Assembly: GCA_014860225.1 (NCBI GenBank)
Contig: JACZKE010000015.1
Span: forward strand, 1-34,329
Length of the DNA: 34,329 nt
Origin: Desulfuromonadales bacterium
GTDB taxonomy: Bacteria; Desulfobacterota; Desulfuromonadia; Desulfuromonadales; BM103
Direction: 5' to 3'
The position numbers were made by a program, and so were the translations under genes. Shown here in pieces: positions 25,504 through 34,191 of this stretch; within the stretch, counting starts at the first letter, position 1; each line of letters starts with the position of its first letter. Under the pieces are notes generated by a model that worked only from the letters and a program-made list of their open reading frames with translations, searched no databases and was not told where the DNA came from.

Positions 25504-25878
25504 ATGAAAATCTTCGTTTTAATCGGCAGTCTGAGTGCTTTTCTCGGGGTTGCTTTGGGGGCTTTCGGCGCTCATGGTTTGAAAACCAGAGTCACTCCAG
25601 AGCTGTTGATCATTTGGCAGACCGGTGTCCAGTACCACCTTGTCCACGCGCTCGGTCTGGTGCTGATCGGCATTCTCTGCCAACTCTTGCCGGAAGCCTC
25701 CCTGATCCGCAGCGCCGGCTGGATGTTTTTAGCCGGAAGCGCGCTTTTTTCCGGATCGCTCTACATTATGGTTCTTTCCGACGTTCGCGCTCTTGGCATG
25801 ATTACCCCGCTGGGCGGGATTGCCTTTCTCATCGGCTGGTTGATGCTTGCTATCGCCGTCTGGCAGCAGGCTGTCTGA
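25504..25878 (+). CDS. DUF423 family membrane protein
   Basis: This 124-residue inner-membrane protein has four predicted helices. It shows the family N-terminus (LIGSLSAFLGVALGAFGAHGLK), the QTGVQYHLVHALGLVL block and the C-terminal LGMITPLGGIAFLIGWLMLA. No function is established for DUF423; E. coli YgdD is the best-known member. It is preceded by GAGAGGGAAAATT at reasonable spacing, lies 51 bases after the yciH-like gene and converges with the RRM gene. Confidence 0.92.
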   Translation: MKIFVLIGSLSAFLGVALGAFGAHGLKTRVTPELLIIWQTGVQYHLVHALGLVLIGILCQLLPEASLIRSAGWMFLAGSALFSGSLYIMVLSDVRALGMITPLGGIAFLIGWLMLAIAVWQQAV

Positions 25879-25927
25879 ATTTATCCCGATGAATCCGGTT
25901 CACGAAGCGAAACGTTCGCCCGCAGAC

Positions 25928-26266
25928 TTATTTGCGTCGCTTTGGCGGACGTCTTGTCTTTTTAGGCTTTTCAGGTGCGGCTTTTACCGCAGTAACTGCG
26001 GTTTTTCTCGGCAATGCTGCCGTGACGCTGATGCAGCGTTTATGCAAGGAGGTGCCGTCAAGTGTGGTGATGGCATCCTTGGCTTCGACAGCGGTTGTCA
26101 TATGAACGAAGGCACAGCCTTTGGATAAACCCGATTTCTGATCGGTGATCATATGGATTGCGCGCACCGTCCCACAGATGGCGAAGAGCTTCCGCAGATC
26201 CTCTTCTTCGGTCTCGAAGGAGAGGTTGGCTACGTACAGGTCTTTGATTGTCGGTTTCTCTTTCAT
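25928..26266 (-). CDS. RNA-binding protein with one RRM domain
   Basis: This 112-residue protein starts with a complete RNA recognition motif (about 8-85). RNP2 is visible as LYVANLSF and RNP1 as KGCAFVHM, the latter with Cys and His where Gly and Phe are more usual. The tail (86-112) is Lys/Arg/Pro-rich (PEKPKKTRRPPKRRK) and probably adds non-specific RNA affinity. Bacterial single-RRM proteins of this kind (Rbp type) are often cold- or stress-linked, but no target is known here. The gene stands 27 bases downstream of the Cys-cluster gene on the same strand, so the two may be co-transcribed. Confidence 0.92.
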   Translation of the reverse strand: MKEKPTIKDLYVANLSFETEEEDLRKLFAICGTVRAIHMITDQKSGLSKGCAFVHMTTAVEAKDAITTLDGTSLHKRCISVTAALPRKTAVTAVKAAPEKPKKTRRPPKRRK

Positions 26267-26293
26267 ACGTTTATTGCTCGCTTGCAGGTTCGT

Positions 26294-26680
26294 TTACAGA
26301 ATTTGAGTTTTCCGGACACGGATCACGGGGTTTTGCCGATAGCCGTTACAGCCGGTTGCGTCGGCATGCTCCTGATGCTCAGGATAGGCCCGGCAGTGAT
26401 CGGGTTTGATAGCGTCGATTCCACACAGGTGGCCTTTCTGGCCGAGCCGGTCGAGTAGCCAGGGACAACGCTCGACGTCATCGCCGGTCTCGGGGTTGAC
26501 CCAGGCCATGTGCAGATGGTTGCCCGGGCCCAGTTCGAGGGTTTTGATCCAGATCAGCAGATCGCTGCGACCCAGCTCTCGCCAGCGTTGCAGGTCTGCG
26601 TCACTGACGCAGCCATTATAGGCATCAATCAGGTTGAGGCAGCAATGGCCGCAGCAGCGGCAGTTAAAAGTGCGTTTCAT
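26294..26680 (-). CDS. YkgJ-type Cys-cluster protein (zinc/iron chelating)
   Basis: This 128-residue protein carries the N-terminal Cys cluster FNCRCCGHCCLN (residues 4-15) and further Cys in ERCPWL, GHLCGID, DHCRAYP and ATGCNGY, the pattern of the CxxCxxCC (YkgJ) family thought to bind zinc or iron-sulfur. The function is unknown in the family; a metal-storage or redox role is usually proposed. It precedes the RRM gene on the minus strand and is divergent from moeA across 251 bases. Confidence 0.85.
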   Translation of the reverse strand: MKRTFNCRCCGHCCLNLIDAYNGCVSDADLQRWRELGRSDLLIWIKTLELGPGNHLHMAWVNPETGDDVERCPWLLDRLGQKGHLCGIDAIKPDHCRAYPEHQEHADATGCNGYRQNPVIRVRKTQIL

Positions 26681-26931
26681 TGCCTGTATACTGTCACTGA
26701 ATTGTTGTTGTGAACAGACTTTTATTTCTGTGTTTATAAATCAACAAACTGCTTATCTATTTCTCTTAAGAAAAGAAGCTGTCGATCTCCTCGCCACTTC
26801 GTTTAAATCTGCCTGTAAATATGATTAAAAATAAAGTATATATAACCAGCTTGACGTTCGACCCTTACGCTGATGTCTCGTATGAGTGAGGCGTCACCCA
26901 TTTACTTTGAATTCTAAACGGAGAAGACAAT

Positions 26932-28155
26932 ATGGCTGAAACTTTTGAATTTGCAAGGGCTCTGATCCTGGGAAAAATCACTTCCTTGCCAGCTGAACAG
27001 GTGCCTTTACTCGAAGCTGTCGGCCGGGTGCTCGCCGCAGAAGTCAAGGCCCCATGGGATCTGCCGCGTTGGGATAATTCGGCCATGGATGGCTTTGCTG
27101 TCCGGGCGGAAGATTGTCAGTCGTCGCAGCCCCTCTTGATTGATGGTTGTCTCCCGGCCGGCTGTAGTGCCGTCGGTATCAGCGTCAGCCCGGGATGTGC
27201 GGTCAGGATTATGACAGGGGCCCCTGTCCCGGCTGGGTGCGATACGATCGTGCCCTTTGAAGAGGCCGAAGAGAAAGACCAGCACGTTCTCATTAAAACA
27301 CACGTCAGGGTCGGTGATCATATCCGTTTCCGCGGTGAAGACGTCCAGCAGCATCAGGTTGTAATCGCCGCCGGCAGTGTCCTGCGACCTGCAGGGATCA
27401 ATATGTTGGCCTCATTCGGAATGGATAATGTTACCGTCTTCGGTCGCCCCAAAGTGGCTATTTTATCGACCGGTGACGAGCTTGTGGAACTGGGTGAACC
27501 CGTCGGGCCTGGCCAGATTATCAACAGCAACGCCTATTCTTTGGCCGCTGCGGTACTGGAGGCAGGCGGCGAACCGGTGGTACTCGGCATTGCCCGGGAT
27601 AATCGCGAAAGTCTCATAGAAAAACTGACTGAGGGGCTGCAAGCTGATGTGCTGATTACCTCGGCCGGTGTATCGATGGGTGACCTTGACCTGGTTCGCG
27701 AGTCCATGGAGGCAGTAGGGGTTGAACGCCTGTTCTGGAAAGTTGATATCAAGCCTGGTCGACCGACCGCCTTCGGGATCAAGGATGGCAAACCGGTCTT
27801 CTCCCTGCCGGGAAATCCTGTGTCGACCATGATCACCTTTGAAGAATTCGTCCGCCCCGCATTGCTGAAAATGATGGGACATTCGAGAGTCATCAGGCCC
27901 TTTGTCAAGGCAAACCTTCAAGAATCGATCACCAAGAAAGCAGGTCGTGTGCAGTTCCTGCGGGTAAGGGTGGTAAACAAAGACGGGCATCTGATTGCTT
28001 CAAGTTCAGGCGATCAGAACACCGGGATCCTGAGCACCATGCTGCGTGCCAATGGCATTGCAGTCCTGCCAGCCAGCCGCGAACGCATCGAGGCTGGCGA
28101 AGAGGTCGAAATTCACATGATTGATGCTGTTGCTGATCTTGACCCATCCCTTTAA
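26932..28155 (+). CDS. moeA: molybdopterin molybdotransferase MoeA
   Basis: This 407-residue enzyme inserts molybdate into adenylylated molybdopterin, the last general step of molybdenum cofactor synthesis. Conserved blocks include PRWDNSAMDGFAVRAED, GCAVRIMTGAPVPAGCDTIVP (in part), the MoCF-domain segments AILSTGDEL and INSNAYSL, SAGVSMGDLDLV and KPVFSLPGNPVS. The length and four-domain order fit a full MoeA. It stands alone, without moaA, mobA or mogA nearby, and is preceded by ACGGAGAAG. An intrinsic terminator follows at 28295. GDLD replaces the more usual GDYD/GDFD, a conservative change. Confidence 0.96.
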   Translation: MAETFEFARALILGKITSLPAEQVPLLEAVGRVLAAEVKAPWDLPRWDNSAMDGFAVRAEDCQSSQPLLIDGCLPAGCSAVGISVSPGCAVRIMTGAPVPAGCDTIVPFEEAEEKDQHVLIKTHVRVGDHIRFRGEDVQQHQVVIAAGSVLRPAGINMLASFGMDNVTVFGRPKVAILSTGDELVELGEPVGPGQIINSNAYSLAAAVLEAGGEPVVLGIARDNRESLIEKLTEGLQADVLITSAGVSMGDLDLVRESMEAVGVERLFWKVDIKPGRPTAFGIKDGKPVFSLPGNPVSTMITFEEFVRPALLKMMGHSRVIRPFVKANLQESITKKAGRVQFLRVRVVNKDGHLIASSSGDQNTGILSTMLRANGIAVLPASRERIEAGEEVEIHMIDAVADLDPSL

Positions 28156-28395
28156 AGGCAGAGTTACACGATCTACCCGGACAATACGGCGAACTATGCA
28201 TGGAATAAAGCTTTTATGCCGGTTAGATGTCCGACGCACATGGAAAAAAGTTGCCTGGATCAGTGAACAGTGGTATAGATTCAGAGTACGAAGACCACGG
28301 GGAATGGCCCTGTGGTTTTTTGTTTTCCAGTCAAGTTAATTTCAACCTGGATGAACCGTTAACCTACGGGCCCGGGTTCAAGGGATGTCTTACCC
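28156..28395. other. intergenic region with a terminator
   Basis: These 240 bases between moeA and the ABC-F gene contain short overlapping ORFs that look random and the terminator listed separately. ATG of the ABC-F gene is not preceded by an obvious promoter; the stretch 28330-28390 must hold it if the gene is not read through from moeA. Confidence 0.4.
28295..28326 (+). terminator. rho-independent terminator after moeA
   Basis: CCACGGGG-AATGG-CCCTGTGG forms an eight-pair stem with one G-U, followed by TTTTTTGTTTT. It lies 139 bases after the moeA stop codon and isolates the ABC-F gene. Confidence 0.82.
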
Positions 28396-30009
28396 ATGAT
28401 CAGCGCATCAAATATCTGTTTAGCCTATGGCAAGCGGACTATTTTCAAAAACGTCAACATCAAATTTACACCTGGTAACTGTTATGGTCTGATCGGCGCC
28501 AATGGAGCCGGCAAGTCGACCTTTCTTAAAATTCTGGCTGGCGATTCCGCCCCCGACAAAGGGGAAGTAACGCTTGGCAAGGGGCTGCGCCTGGCCGTAC
28601 TGCGACAGGATCAATTTGCCTTTGACGAGGAGACCGTGTTCAATACTGTGATCATGGGTCATGAACGTCTTTATGCCGTTATGGTCGAACGCGAGGCAAT
28701 TTATGCAAAGGGTGAGTTTACCGAGGAGGATGGTGTTCGTTCCGGTGAACTGGAAGCCGAATTTGCCGATATGAACGGTTACGAAGTTGAATCCGAGGCC
28801 GCGGTTTTGTTGAACGGCCTGGGAATTTCCGAAGCACTGCGTCATAAGAAAATGAAAGAACTGGAGGGTGGCGAAAAAGTGCGGGTATTGCTGGCCCAGG
28901 CACTCTTTGGCAACCCCGATATTCTGCTTCTTGATGAGCCGACCAACAACCTTGACCTCAAGTCGATTCAATGGCTCGAAGAGTTTCTCTGCCGTTTCCA
29001 GAATACGGTGATTGTGGTTTCGCACGATCGTCACTTCCTCAATCAATCCTGTACCCATATTGCCGATATTGATTTCGGCTCGATCCGCACCTATGTCGGC
29101 AACTACGATTTCTGGTATGAGGCCAGTCAGCTGGTTCTGAAGCAGAAACAGGATGCCAACAAGAAAGCCAGTGAAAAAGCAAGCGAACTCAAGGATTTTA
29201 TCGCCCGTTTCAGTTCCAACGCTTCCAAAGCCAAGCAGGCGACTTCACGTAAAAAACTTCTGGATAAACTGGACATCGAAGAGTTGCCGGTGTCGTCACG
29301 CAAATATCCTTTTGTGGTCTTCAAGCCCGAGCGCCCCTGCGGCGATATTATCCTCGAAATCAAGGGATTGAGCAAAACTCTCGATGGTGTCAAGGTGCTG
29401 AACAACCTCGACTTGATCGTCAACAAAGGAGACAAGATCGCTTTTGTCGGCGTCAACAGTCTCGCCAAGACCACGCTGTTGCAGATTCTCGCTGGCGAAA
29501 TGGAGCCCGATAGCGGCAATTGCCGTTGGGGCGTGACCATTACCAGTGCCTATTTCCCCAAGGAAAACAGCGTCTATTTTGCCAACGACCTGAATCTCAT
29601 CGAGTGGCTATGTCAGTATCCACCCCACGAAGGAGAGAGCTTTGCCCGCGGTTTTCTCGGCCGCATGCTCTTCTCCGGTGACGAGGCGACCAAGATGACC
29701 AACGTCCTCAGTGGTGGGGAGAAGGTACGCTGCATGCTTGCTCGGATGATGCTGACCAATGCCAACGCACTGTTGTTCGACGAACCGACCAACCATCTCG
29801 ACCTGGAATCGATCACTGCGCTCAATAACAGTCTGATTAATTATTCCGAGGTGATTCTTTTCACCTCCCACGACCATAAATTTGTCTCCACAGTGGCCAA
29901 CCGGATTATTGAATTGACCCCCGGCGGGGTCATCGACCGGGTGATGAGTTTTGACGAATATCTGGAAAATGCAGATGTTAATGCGTTACGCGAAGAGTTG
30001 TCTTCCTGA
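28396..30009 (+). CDS. ABC-F family ATPase (YbiT-like)
   Basis: This 537-residue soluble protein has two ABC domains and no membrane part; ABC-F proteins bind the ribosomal E site and relieve stalling. The first domain has Walker A GANGAGKST, signature LEGGEKVR and Walker B ILLLDEPTNNLD. The charged linker (about 245-300) is the P-site tRNA interaction motif region. The second domain has signature LSGGEKVR, Walker B ALLFDEPTNHLD and switch His (FTSHDH), but its Walker A reads GVNSLAKTT, with Ser and Ala in place of two Gly. The length and the DEPTNNLDLKSIQWLE block suit the YbiT branch better than EttA or Uup. It is monocistronic. Confidence 0.9.
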   Translation: MISASNICLAYGKRTIFKNVNIKFTPGNCYGLIGANGAGKSTFLKILAGDSAPDKGEVTLGKGLRLAVLRQDQFAFDEETVFNTVIMGHERLYAVMVEREAIYAKGEFTEEDGVRSGELEAEFADMNGYEVESEAAVLLNGLGISEALRHKKMKELEGGEKVRVLLAQALFGNPDILLLDEPTNNLDLKSIQWLEEFLCRFQNTVIVVSHDRHFLNQSCTHIADIDFGSIRTYVGNYDFWYEASQLVLKQKQDANKKASEKASELKDFIARFSSNASKAKQATSRKKLLDKLDIEELPVSSRKYPFVVFKPERPCGDIILEIKGLSKTLDGVKVLNNLDLIVNKGDKIAFVGVNSLAKTTLLQILAGEMEPDSGNCRWGVTITSAYFPKENSVYFANDLNLIEWLCQYPPHEGESFARGFLGRMLFSGDEATKMTNVLSGGEKVRCMLARMMLTNANALLFDEPTNHLDLESITALNNSLINYSEVILFTSHDHKFVSTVANRIIELTPGGVIDRVMSFDEYLENADVNALREELSS

Positions 30010-30069
30010 ATGCTGAAAGCATTACTTTAACGTTTGAGGCCTGTGGATGGAGAAGGAAGAGGAGAGCTG

Positions 30070-30606
30070 ATGGCACAATCCGCCACCATTTTTAAGGCCC
30101 ACTTGCAGATATCCGACATGGACCGTCACTATTACGACGAGCACCAGTTGACACTGGCGCGTCACCCATCGGAGACAGATGAACGCATGATGGTGCGGTT
30201 GCTCGCTTTTGCACTGCATGCTAATGATCATCTGAGTTTTACCAAGGGGTTGTGTGACGATGACGAGCCTGCTCTTTGGCAGAAGAGTTTCAGCGATGAG
30301 ATCGAACTCTGGATTGATGTCGGTCTGCCTGATGAACGTCGGCTACGCAAAGCCTGCAGTCGCGCTACACAGGTCTGTTTGTACATTTACGGTGGGCGTA
30401 ATGCTGAATTGTGGTGGCAGCGTAACATCGACAAGCTGCGGCGTTTTACTAACCTCAGTGTGATCGAAATACCCGAAGTTGCATGCAATGCACTGGCGAC
30501 CCTGGTCCAACGCAGCATGCAGCTGCAGTGCACTATTCAGGACGGCGAGTTCTGGTTGAACTGTGGTAATCAGACGATCAGTGTTTCACCTCTGGTGAGG
30601 AAATGA
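30070..30606 (+). CDS. YaeQ family protein
   Basis: This 178-residue protein matches YaeQ along its whole length: ATIFKAHLQISDMDRHYY, LTLARHPSETDERMMVRLLAFA, GLCDDDEPALWQK, IELWIDVGLPDERRLRKAC, ELWWQRN and LQCTIQDGEFWL. YaeQ has a PD-(D/E)XK nuclease-like fold; the GLPDERR and DEP residues correspond to that fold, but nuclease activity is not established. In E. coli it was linked to suppression of rfaH phenotypes. ATG at 30070 follows AGGAGAG and fixes the start; an upstream in-frame ATG at 30034 has no such support. It lies 60 bases after the ABC-F gene. Confidence 0.94.
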   Translation: MAQSATIFKAHLQISDMDRHYYDEHQLTLARHPSETDERMMVRLLAFALHANDHLSFTKGLCDDDEPALWQKSFSDEIELWIDVGLPDERRLRKACSRATQVCLYIYGGRNAELWWQRNIDKLRRFTNLSVIEIPEVACNALATLVQRSMQLQCTIQDGEFWLNCGNQTISVSPLVRK

Positions 30607-30681
30607 TAAGCTCTTCTCCAAAACGAGTATTCTTGGAGCATAGCGTCAGTTTTTAAATCGCAGCACAGCAATGGAGATTCA

Positions 30682-30855
30682 ATGGAATATCTTATCTTAT
30701 GGGTCGTCTTCGGCTTTGCCGCAGCCTCCATGGCCAAGGGGAAAAATAGACCTGCAGTGCTGTGGTTCATCATTGGTTTATTGACCGGACCCTTTGCAAT
30801 ATTGATCATTGCTTTAATGAAACCGGGTCCCGGACCGGATCAGGGATATCATTAG
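30682..30855 (+). CDS. 57-residue hypothetical membrane protein
   Basis: A small ORF starts with ATG behind GGAGATTC and encodes 57 residues with two hydrophobic helices (about 3-16 and 27-46) separated by the charged turn KGKNR. The tail is proline/glycine-rich (KPGPGPDQGYH). The segment WFIIGLLTGPFAILIIALM resembles the short PLD-nuclease-N/superinfection-immunity-like two-helix proteins, but this is only a resemblance. The codons look real and the ribosome binding site is good. It lies between yaeQ and the converging hrpB gene, nine bases from the latter's end. Confidence 0.7.
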   Translation: MEYLILWVVFGFAAASMAKGKNRPAVLWFIIGLLTGPFAILIIALMKPGPGPDQGYH

Positions 30856-30864
30856 ACTTGTCCC

Positions 30865-33363
30865 CTACGCCTTCCTTTTAACCTTTCTGGTCGCTTCCGC
30901 TTGCCATGGATTGTCTGGCCATGGATGCCTGGGATAGCGCCCTTTCATCTCTTTCTGAACTTGCGGATAGACCGTATTCCAGAAATTTTTCAAGTCGCGG
31001 GTGATAGCCAGAGGTCTGCCGGCCGGTGAGAGCAGATGGATCAGAACCGGGGCACGGCCGTCAGCCAGACGCGGGGTGTCAGCGAGGCCGAACATCTCCT
31101 GCAGCTTGACGGACAGCACCGGATAATCCTGTACGCTATAGTCGAGTTTGATGCGTGAACCGCTTGGCACTTCAAGCCTTTCCGGGGCCAGACGATCAAG
31201 CTGATTGTGTCGCTGCCAGCCGAGTCGAGCCTTGAAAGCCGCAGTCAGATCGATGCGATTCAAATCATTACGGTTCTTCACCGTAGTCAGCCAGTGGGGC
31301 AACCACTCTTCCAGGTCGTTGATAAGTGCCTTGTCCGACCAATCCTGCCAACCCTGTTCTGCCAGTTGCCGGTGCAGGAAGGCGGCACGGGCCCGCAACT
31401 GCAGCGACTCACGTGTCCAGGGGAGGATTGCCAGCCCCTGGTGTCGAATCAGGTCGAGCAGAGCGGGGAGGGTGTCGTTCACTGTCGTAGCGACGGGGCG
31501 TTCCTGCAGGACGACAGCGCCTATTCGACGGACCTCCCTGGCAATCACCCGTGTCGACCCATCATCCCAGCCTGCTTCACGTCGCCATTCCAGGCCGCCG
31601 CCAAACAATTCCTCGACTGTAGCCCGGGATAGCCTGCTGGCCAGGCGGATTTCGTCTTCAGCAGCTTTGTGGCCTACGGTTTCGACCGCCACCAGCCATT
31701 CTGCATCACGCACTACTGAACTTGCTGCGATCGCGACCCCTTGACCGTTGCTCAGCAGGTAGCGTTGACTTCCCGGTTTGCGTTGCTTTCCGATGCGGTC
31801 AGGGTAGGCGCAGGCCAGCAGACGGCCAACAGCGTCTGCATCCGGGACCGGCTCATGAACGGCTCTTGTCAGCTTGCGCCAGAAACTGGCTGCCCGCCGG
31901 ACCGGCACAGTGCTTGGCGTCTGCTCGCGGCGCAGAATATCAAGCCGGTCGAGCAGGTCACTCGGCCCCGTGGCACGGGCAGTCTGCCGGTCTCCTGCCA
32001 GGAGATCACGCTCGGCGAGCAGGGCGACCAGGTCGCTGCCAAGCCCCTGGCAGTCATCCTTGATCGCCGCCACCAGCAGGCGGGCCAAGCGTGGATGTGC
32101 AGGATATTCAGCCATCTCATGCCCCAGGGCGGTCAGGACCCCGTTTGCGCTTATGGCCCCGAGGTCGGCCAGCAGGCGGCGTGCGGCAGTCATGTGCCCG
32201 TCCGGAGGCAAATCCAGCCAGCTCAGACTGGCCGCATCATGTATGCCCCACTGGGAGAGTTCGAAGGCAAGCGGCGCCAGGTCGGCCTGACGGATTTCGG
32301 GTGGAGCAAAAGGGAGCAGGGAGCCCTGGGTCCCTTCCGTCCAGAGTCGATAACAGCGTCCCGCCCCCAGACGACCTGCCCGACCGGCACGCTGTTCGGC
32401 GCTGGCCCGGGAGATGCGCAGCGTCTCCAGTCGGGTCATACCACGGGCCGCATCAAAGCAAGGCCGACGTTCCCAGCCGCTGTCGACCACGGTCTCGATC
32501 CCTTCGATAGTAAGGCTGGTCTCGGCAACATTGGTGGCCAGCACAACCCGTCGCTGTATGCCGGGCAGGATCGCGGCTTCCTGGGCTGCAATGGGAAGGC
32601 CTCCATATAGTGGACGCAGGGCGATCTCCGGTGAAAGGTCCTGAAGCAGATTACAGCAGCTGTGGATTTCTCCGCTACCGGGGAAAAAGGCGAGGATGTC
32701 GCCTTTGGTTTCCTTGAGGGCGCGACGGATTCCCAGTGCCATTGCATCGGCGATCCGAAATTGGTCGGCGTCGGCCAGGTGGTCAATAGTGACCGGAAAG
32801 GAACGTCCACTTGTGGTTATAATTGGACAATCGCCGAGCATGCAGGCCAGCGGTTCGGCATCCAGGGTGGCTGACATGACAAGGATGCGCAGATCATTAC
32901 GCAGCTCTTGCTGGACATCACGACAGAGTGCCAGTGCGAGATCGGCCTGCAGGCTGCGTTCGTGAAATTCGTCGAAAATCACCAGGCCGATTCCGGAGAG
33001 TTCCGGGTTGCTCTGCAGACGCCGGGTCAGCAAGCCTTCGGTGATGACTTCGATTCGTGTGTCTGGACCGATCTTGCGTTCATATCGGATCGCGTAGCCA
33101 ATTGTCCTGCCGACTGACTCATTGTGCAAAGACGCCATGTAACGTGCTGCGTTGGTCGCCGCCAGGCGGCGTGGCTCGAGCATTAGAATGTGGCGGCTTG
33201 CCAGCCAGGAGCTACCGAGCAGGGCCAAGGGAACACGGGTGGTCTTACCTGAACCGGGAGGGGCCTGCAATACCACGGTCCGCTCTGTAGCCAGGGCGTG
33301 ATTAAGCTCTGGCATGATTGCTTCTACCGGGAGTTGTAAAGTGTCAGGTCGCATTGCTGCCAT
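30865..33363 (-). CDS. hrpB: ATP-dependent RNA helicase HrpB
   Basis: This 832-residue DEAH-type helicase has Walker A APPGSGKTT (about 34-42), the PRRLAATNAA motif Ia, Walker B in the HrpB form DEFHERS (131-137), the SAT motif (164-166), motif VI QRAGRAGRLGAGRCYRLW and the long family-specific C-terminal region ending in GRPLAITRDLKNFW...KGRYPRHPWPDNPW. The length is close to E. coli HrpB (about 810). Its biological role is poorly known; in several bacteria HrpB-like helicases affect mRNA processing. The true start may be the ATG three codons downstream (MRPDTLQLP). It is divergent from the exonuclease gene across 138 bases. Confidence 0.96.
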   Translation of the reverse strand: MAAMRPDTLQLPVEAIMPELNHALATERTVVLQAPPGSGKTTRVPLALLGSSWLASRHILMLEPRRLAATNAARYMASLHNESVGRTIGYAIRYERKIGPDTRIEVITEGLLTRRLQSNPELSGIGLVIFDEFHERSLQADLALALCRDVQQELRNDLRILVMSATLDAEPLACMLGDCPIITTSGRSFPVTIDHLADADQFRIADAMALGIRRALKETKGDILAFFPGSGEIHSCCNLLQDLSPEIALRPLYGGLPIAAQEAAILPGIQRRVVLATNVAETSLTIEGIETVVDSGWERRPCFDAARGMTRLETLRISRASAEQRAGRAGRLGAGRCYRLWTEGTQGSLLPFAPPEIRQADLAPLAFELSQWGIHDAASLSWLDLPPDGHMTAARRLLADLGAISANGVLTALGHEMAEYPAHPRLARLLVAAIKDDCQGLGSDLVALLAERDLLAGDRQTARATGPSDLLDRLDILRREQTPSTVPVRRAASFWRKLTRAVHEPVPDADAVGRLLACAYPDRIGKQRKPGSQRYLLSNGQGVAIAASSVVRDAEWLVAVETVGHKAAEDEIRLASRLSRATVEELFGGGLEWRREAGWDDGSTRVIAREVRRIGAVVLQERPVATTVNDTLPALLDLIRHQGLAILPWTRESLQLRARAAFLHRQLAEQGWQDWSDKALINDLEEWLPHWLTTVKNRNDLNRIDLTAAFKARLGWQRHNQLDRLAPERLEVPSGSRIKLDYSVQDYPVLSVKLQEMFGLADTPRLADGRAPVLIHLLSPAGRPLAITRDLKNFWNTVYPQVQKEMKGRYPRHPWPDNPWQAEATRKVKRKA

Positions 33364-33501
33364 TCTGCCACAAAATGCTGATTGATGTTTGCCCTTCTAT
33401 AGTCTTCTCCGTTAATATCAATCACATTGGGGAACAGGGTGCTTTGCGGCTCCTTCGTAACGCCTCTTCATAACGATCCATTTATAACAACGAAAGACAT
33501 T

Positions 33502-34179
33502 ATGCCGAATTCCGAACAGAAATTACTTTTTATTGATGTTGAGACAACCGGTGTCAATCCTGACCGTAACGGGCTAACCCAGATTTCCGGATGTGTGCAG
33601 GTCGGTGATGAAGTCAGGGAATACTTCGACTACTTCGTACGGCCTTATCCACAGGACGAGATTGAAATTGCTGCCCTTGAAGTCACCGGGATGAATCGCA
33701 GGCAGTTTTTGCCGCCAGATCATCCTGATCACCTTGCCGTTCCCGGGCAGTACTTTGAAGACCCGAAAGAGATCTTTGACCGTATGACAGCCATGCTCGG
33801 TAAATACGTCAGCAAGTTTGACAAGGCCGACAAGTTCCAGTTTGTCGGTTACAATGCTCACAGCTTCGACATGCCGTTCATGCGCCGCTTCTGGGAGAAG
33901 AACGGCGACCGTTACTTTGGCAGCTGGTTCTGGTATCCGTGCCTCGATGTCATGCTGGTCTGGGCGCAAATCCTTCAACCTGTGCGTAACGAACTCTCCA
34001 ACTTCAAGCTGGCCACGGTGGCTCGACACAGTGGCATAAAAGTCGACGATAACCGTCTGCACGACTCCCGGTACGATATCGAACTGACCCGGGAACTCTG
34101 GTTGGTAGCCCGCAAGATTATCGATCGTGGCAATAACAGTCACGTGCAGCCATCCTGGACACAGGGGGAATTGTTTTAA
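33502..34179 (+). CDS. DEDDh 3'-5' exonuclease (DnaQ-like)
   Basis: This 225-residue nuclease has all acidic ligands of the DEDDh class: Asp and Glu in LFIDVETTG (near the N-terminus), Asp in VGYNAHSFDMPFM and the final His and Asp in LHDSRYDIELT (H-x4-D). LATVARHSGIKVDDNRLHD is the usual segment before the last motif. It may act in DNA repair or RNA trimming; it lacks the extra domains of polymerase III epsilon. ATG at 33502 gives a standard N-terminus; the open frame extends 25 codons further upstream without homology. A copy of the 167-bp repeat begins 12 bases after its stop codon. Confidence 0.9.
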   Translation: MPNSEQKLLFIDVETTGVNPDRNGLTQISGCVQVGDEVREYFDYFVRPYPQDEIEIAALEVTGMNRRQFLPPDHPDHLAVPGQYFEDPKEIFDRMTAMLGKYVSKFDKADKFQFVGYNAHSFDMPFMRRFWEKNGDRYFGSWFWYPCLDVMLVWAQILQPVRNELSNFKLATVARHSGIKVDDNRLHDSRYDIELTRELWLVARKIIDRGNNSHVQPSWTQGELF

Positions 34180-34191
34180 ACAAGGTTGCTC

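Noticed and set aside
28121-28478. Two overlapping plus-strand ORFs between moeA and the ABC-F gene
   Set aside because: They run through the terminator hairpin or the start of the ABC-F gene and show no homology or ribosome binding site.
31741-32610. 289-codon open frame on the plus strand
   Set aside because: It is antisense to hrpB, whose helicase motifs run continuously through this stretch; no domain is seen.
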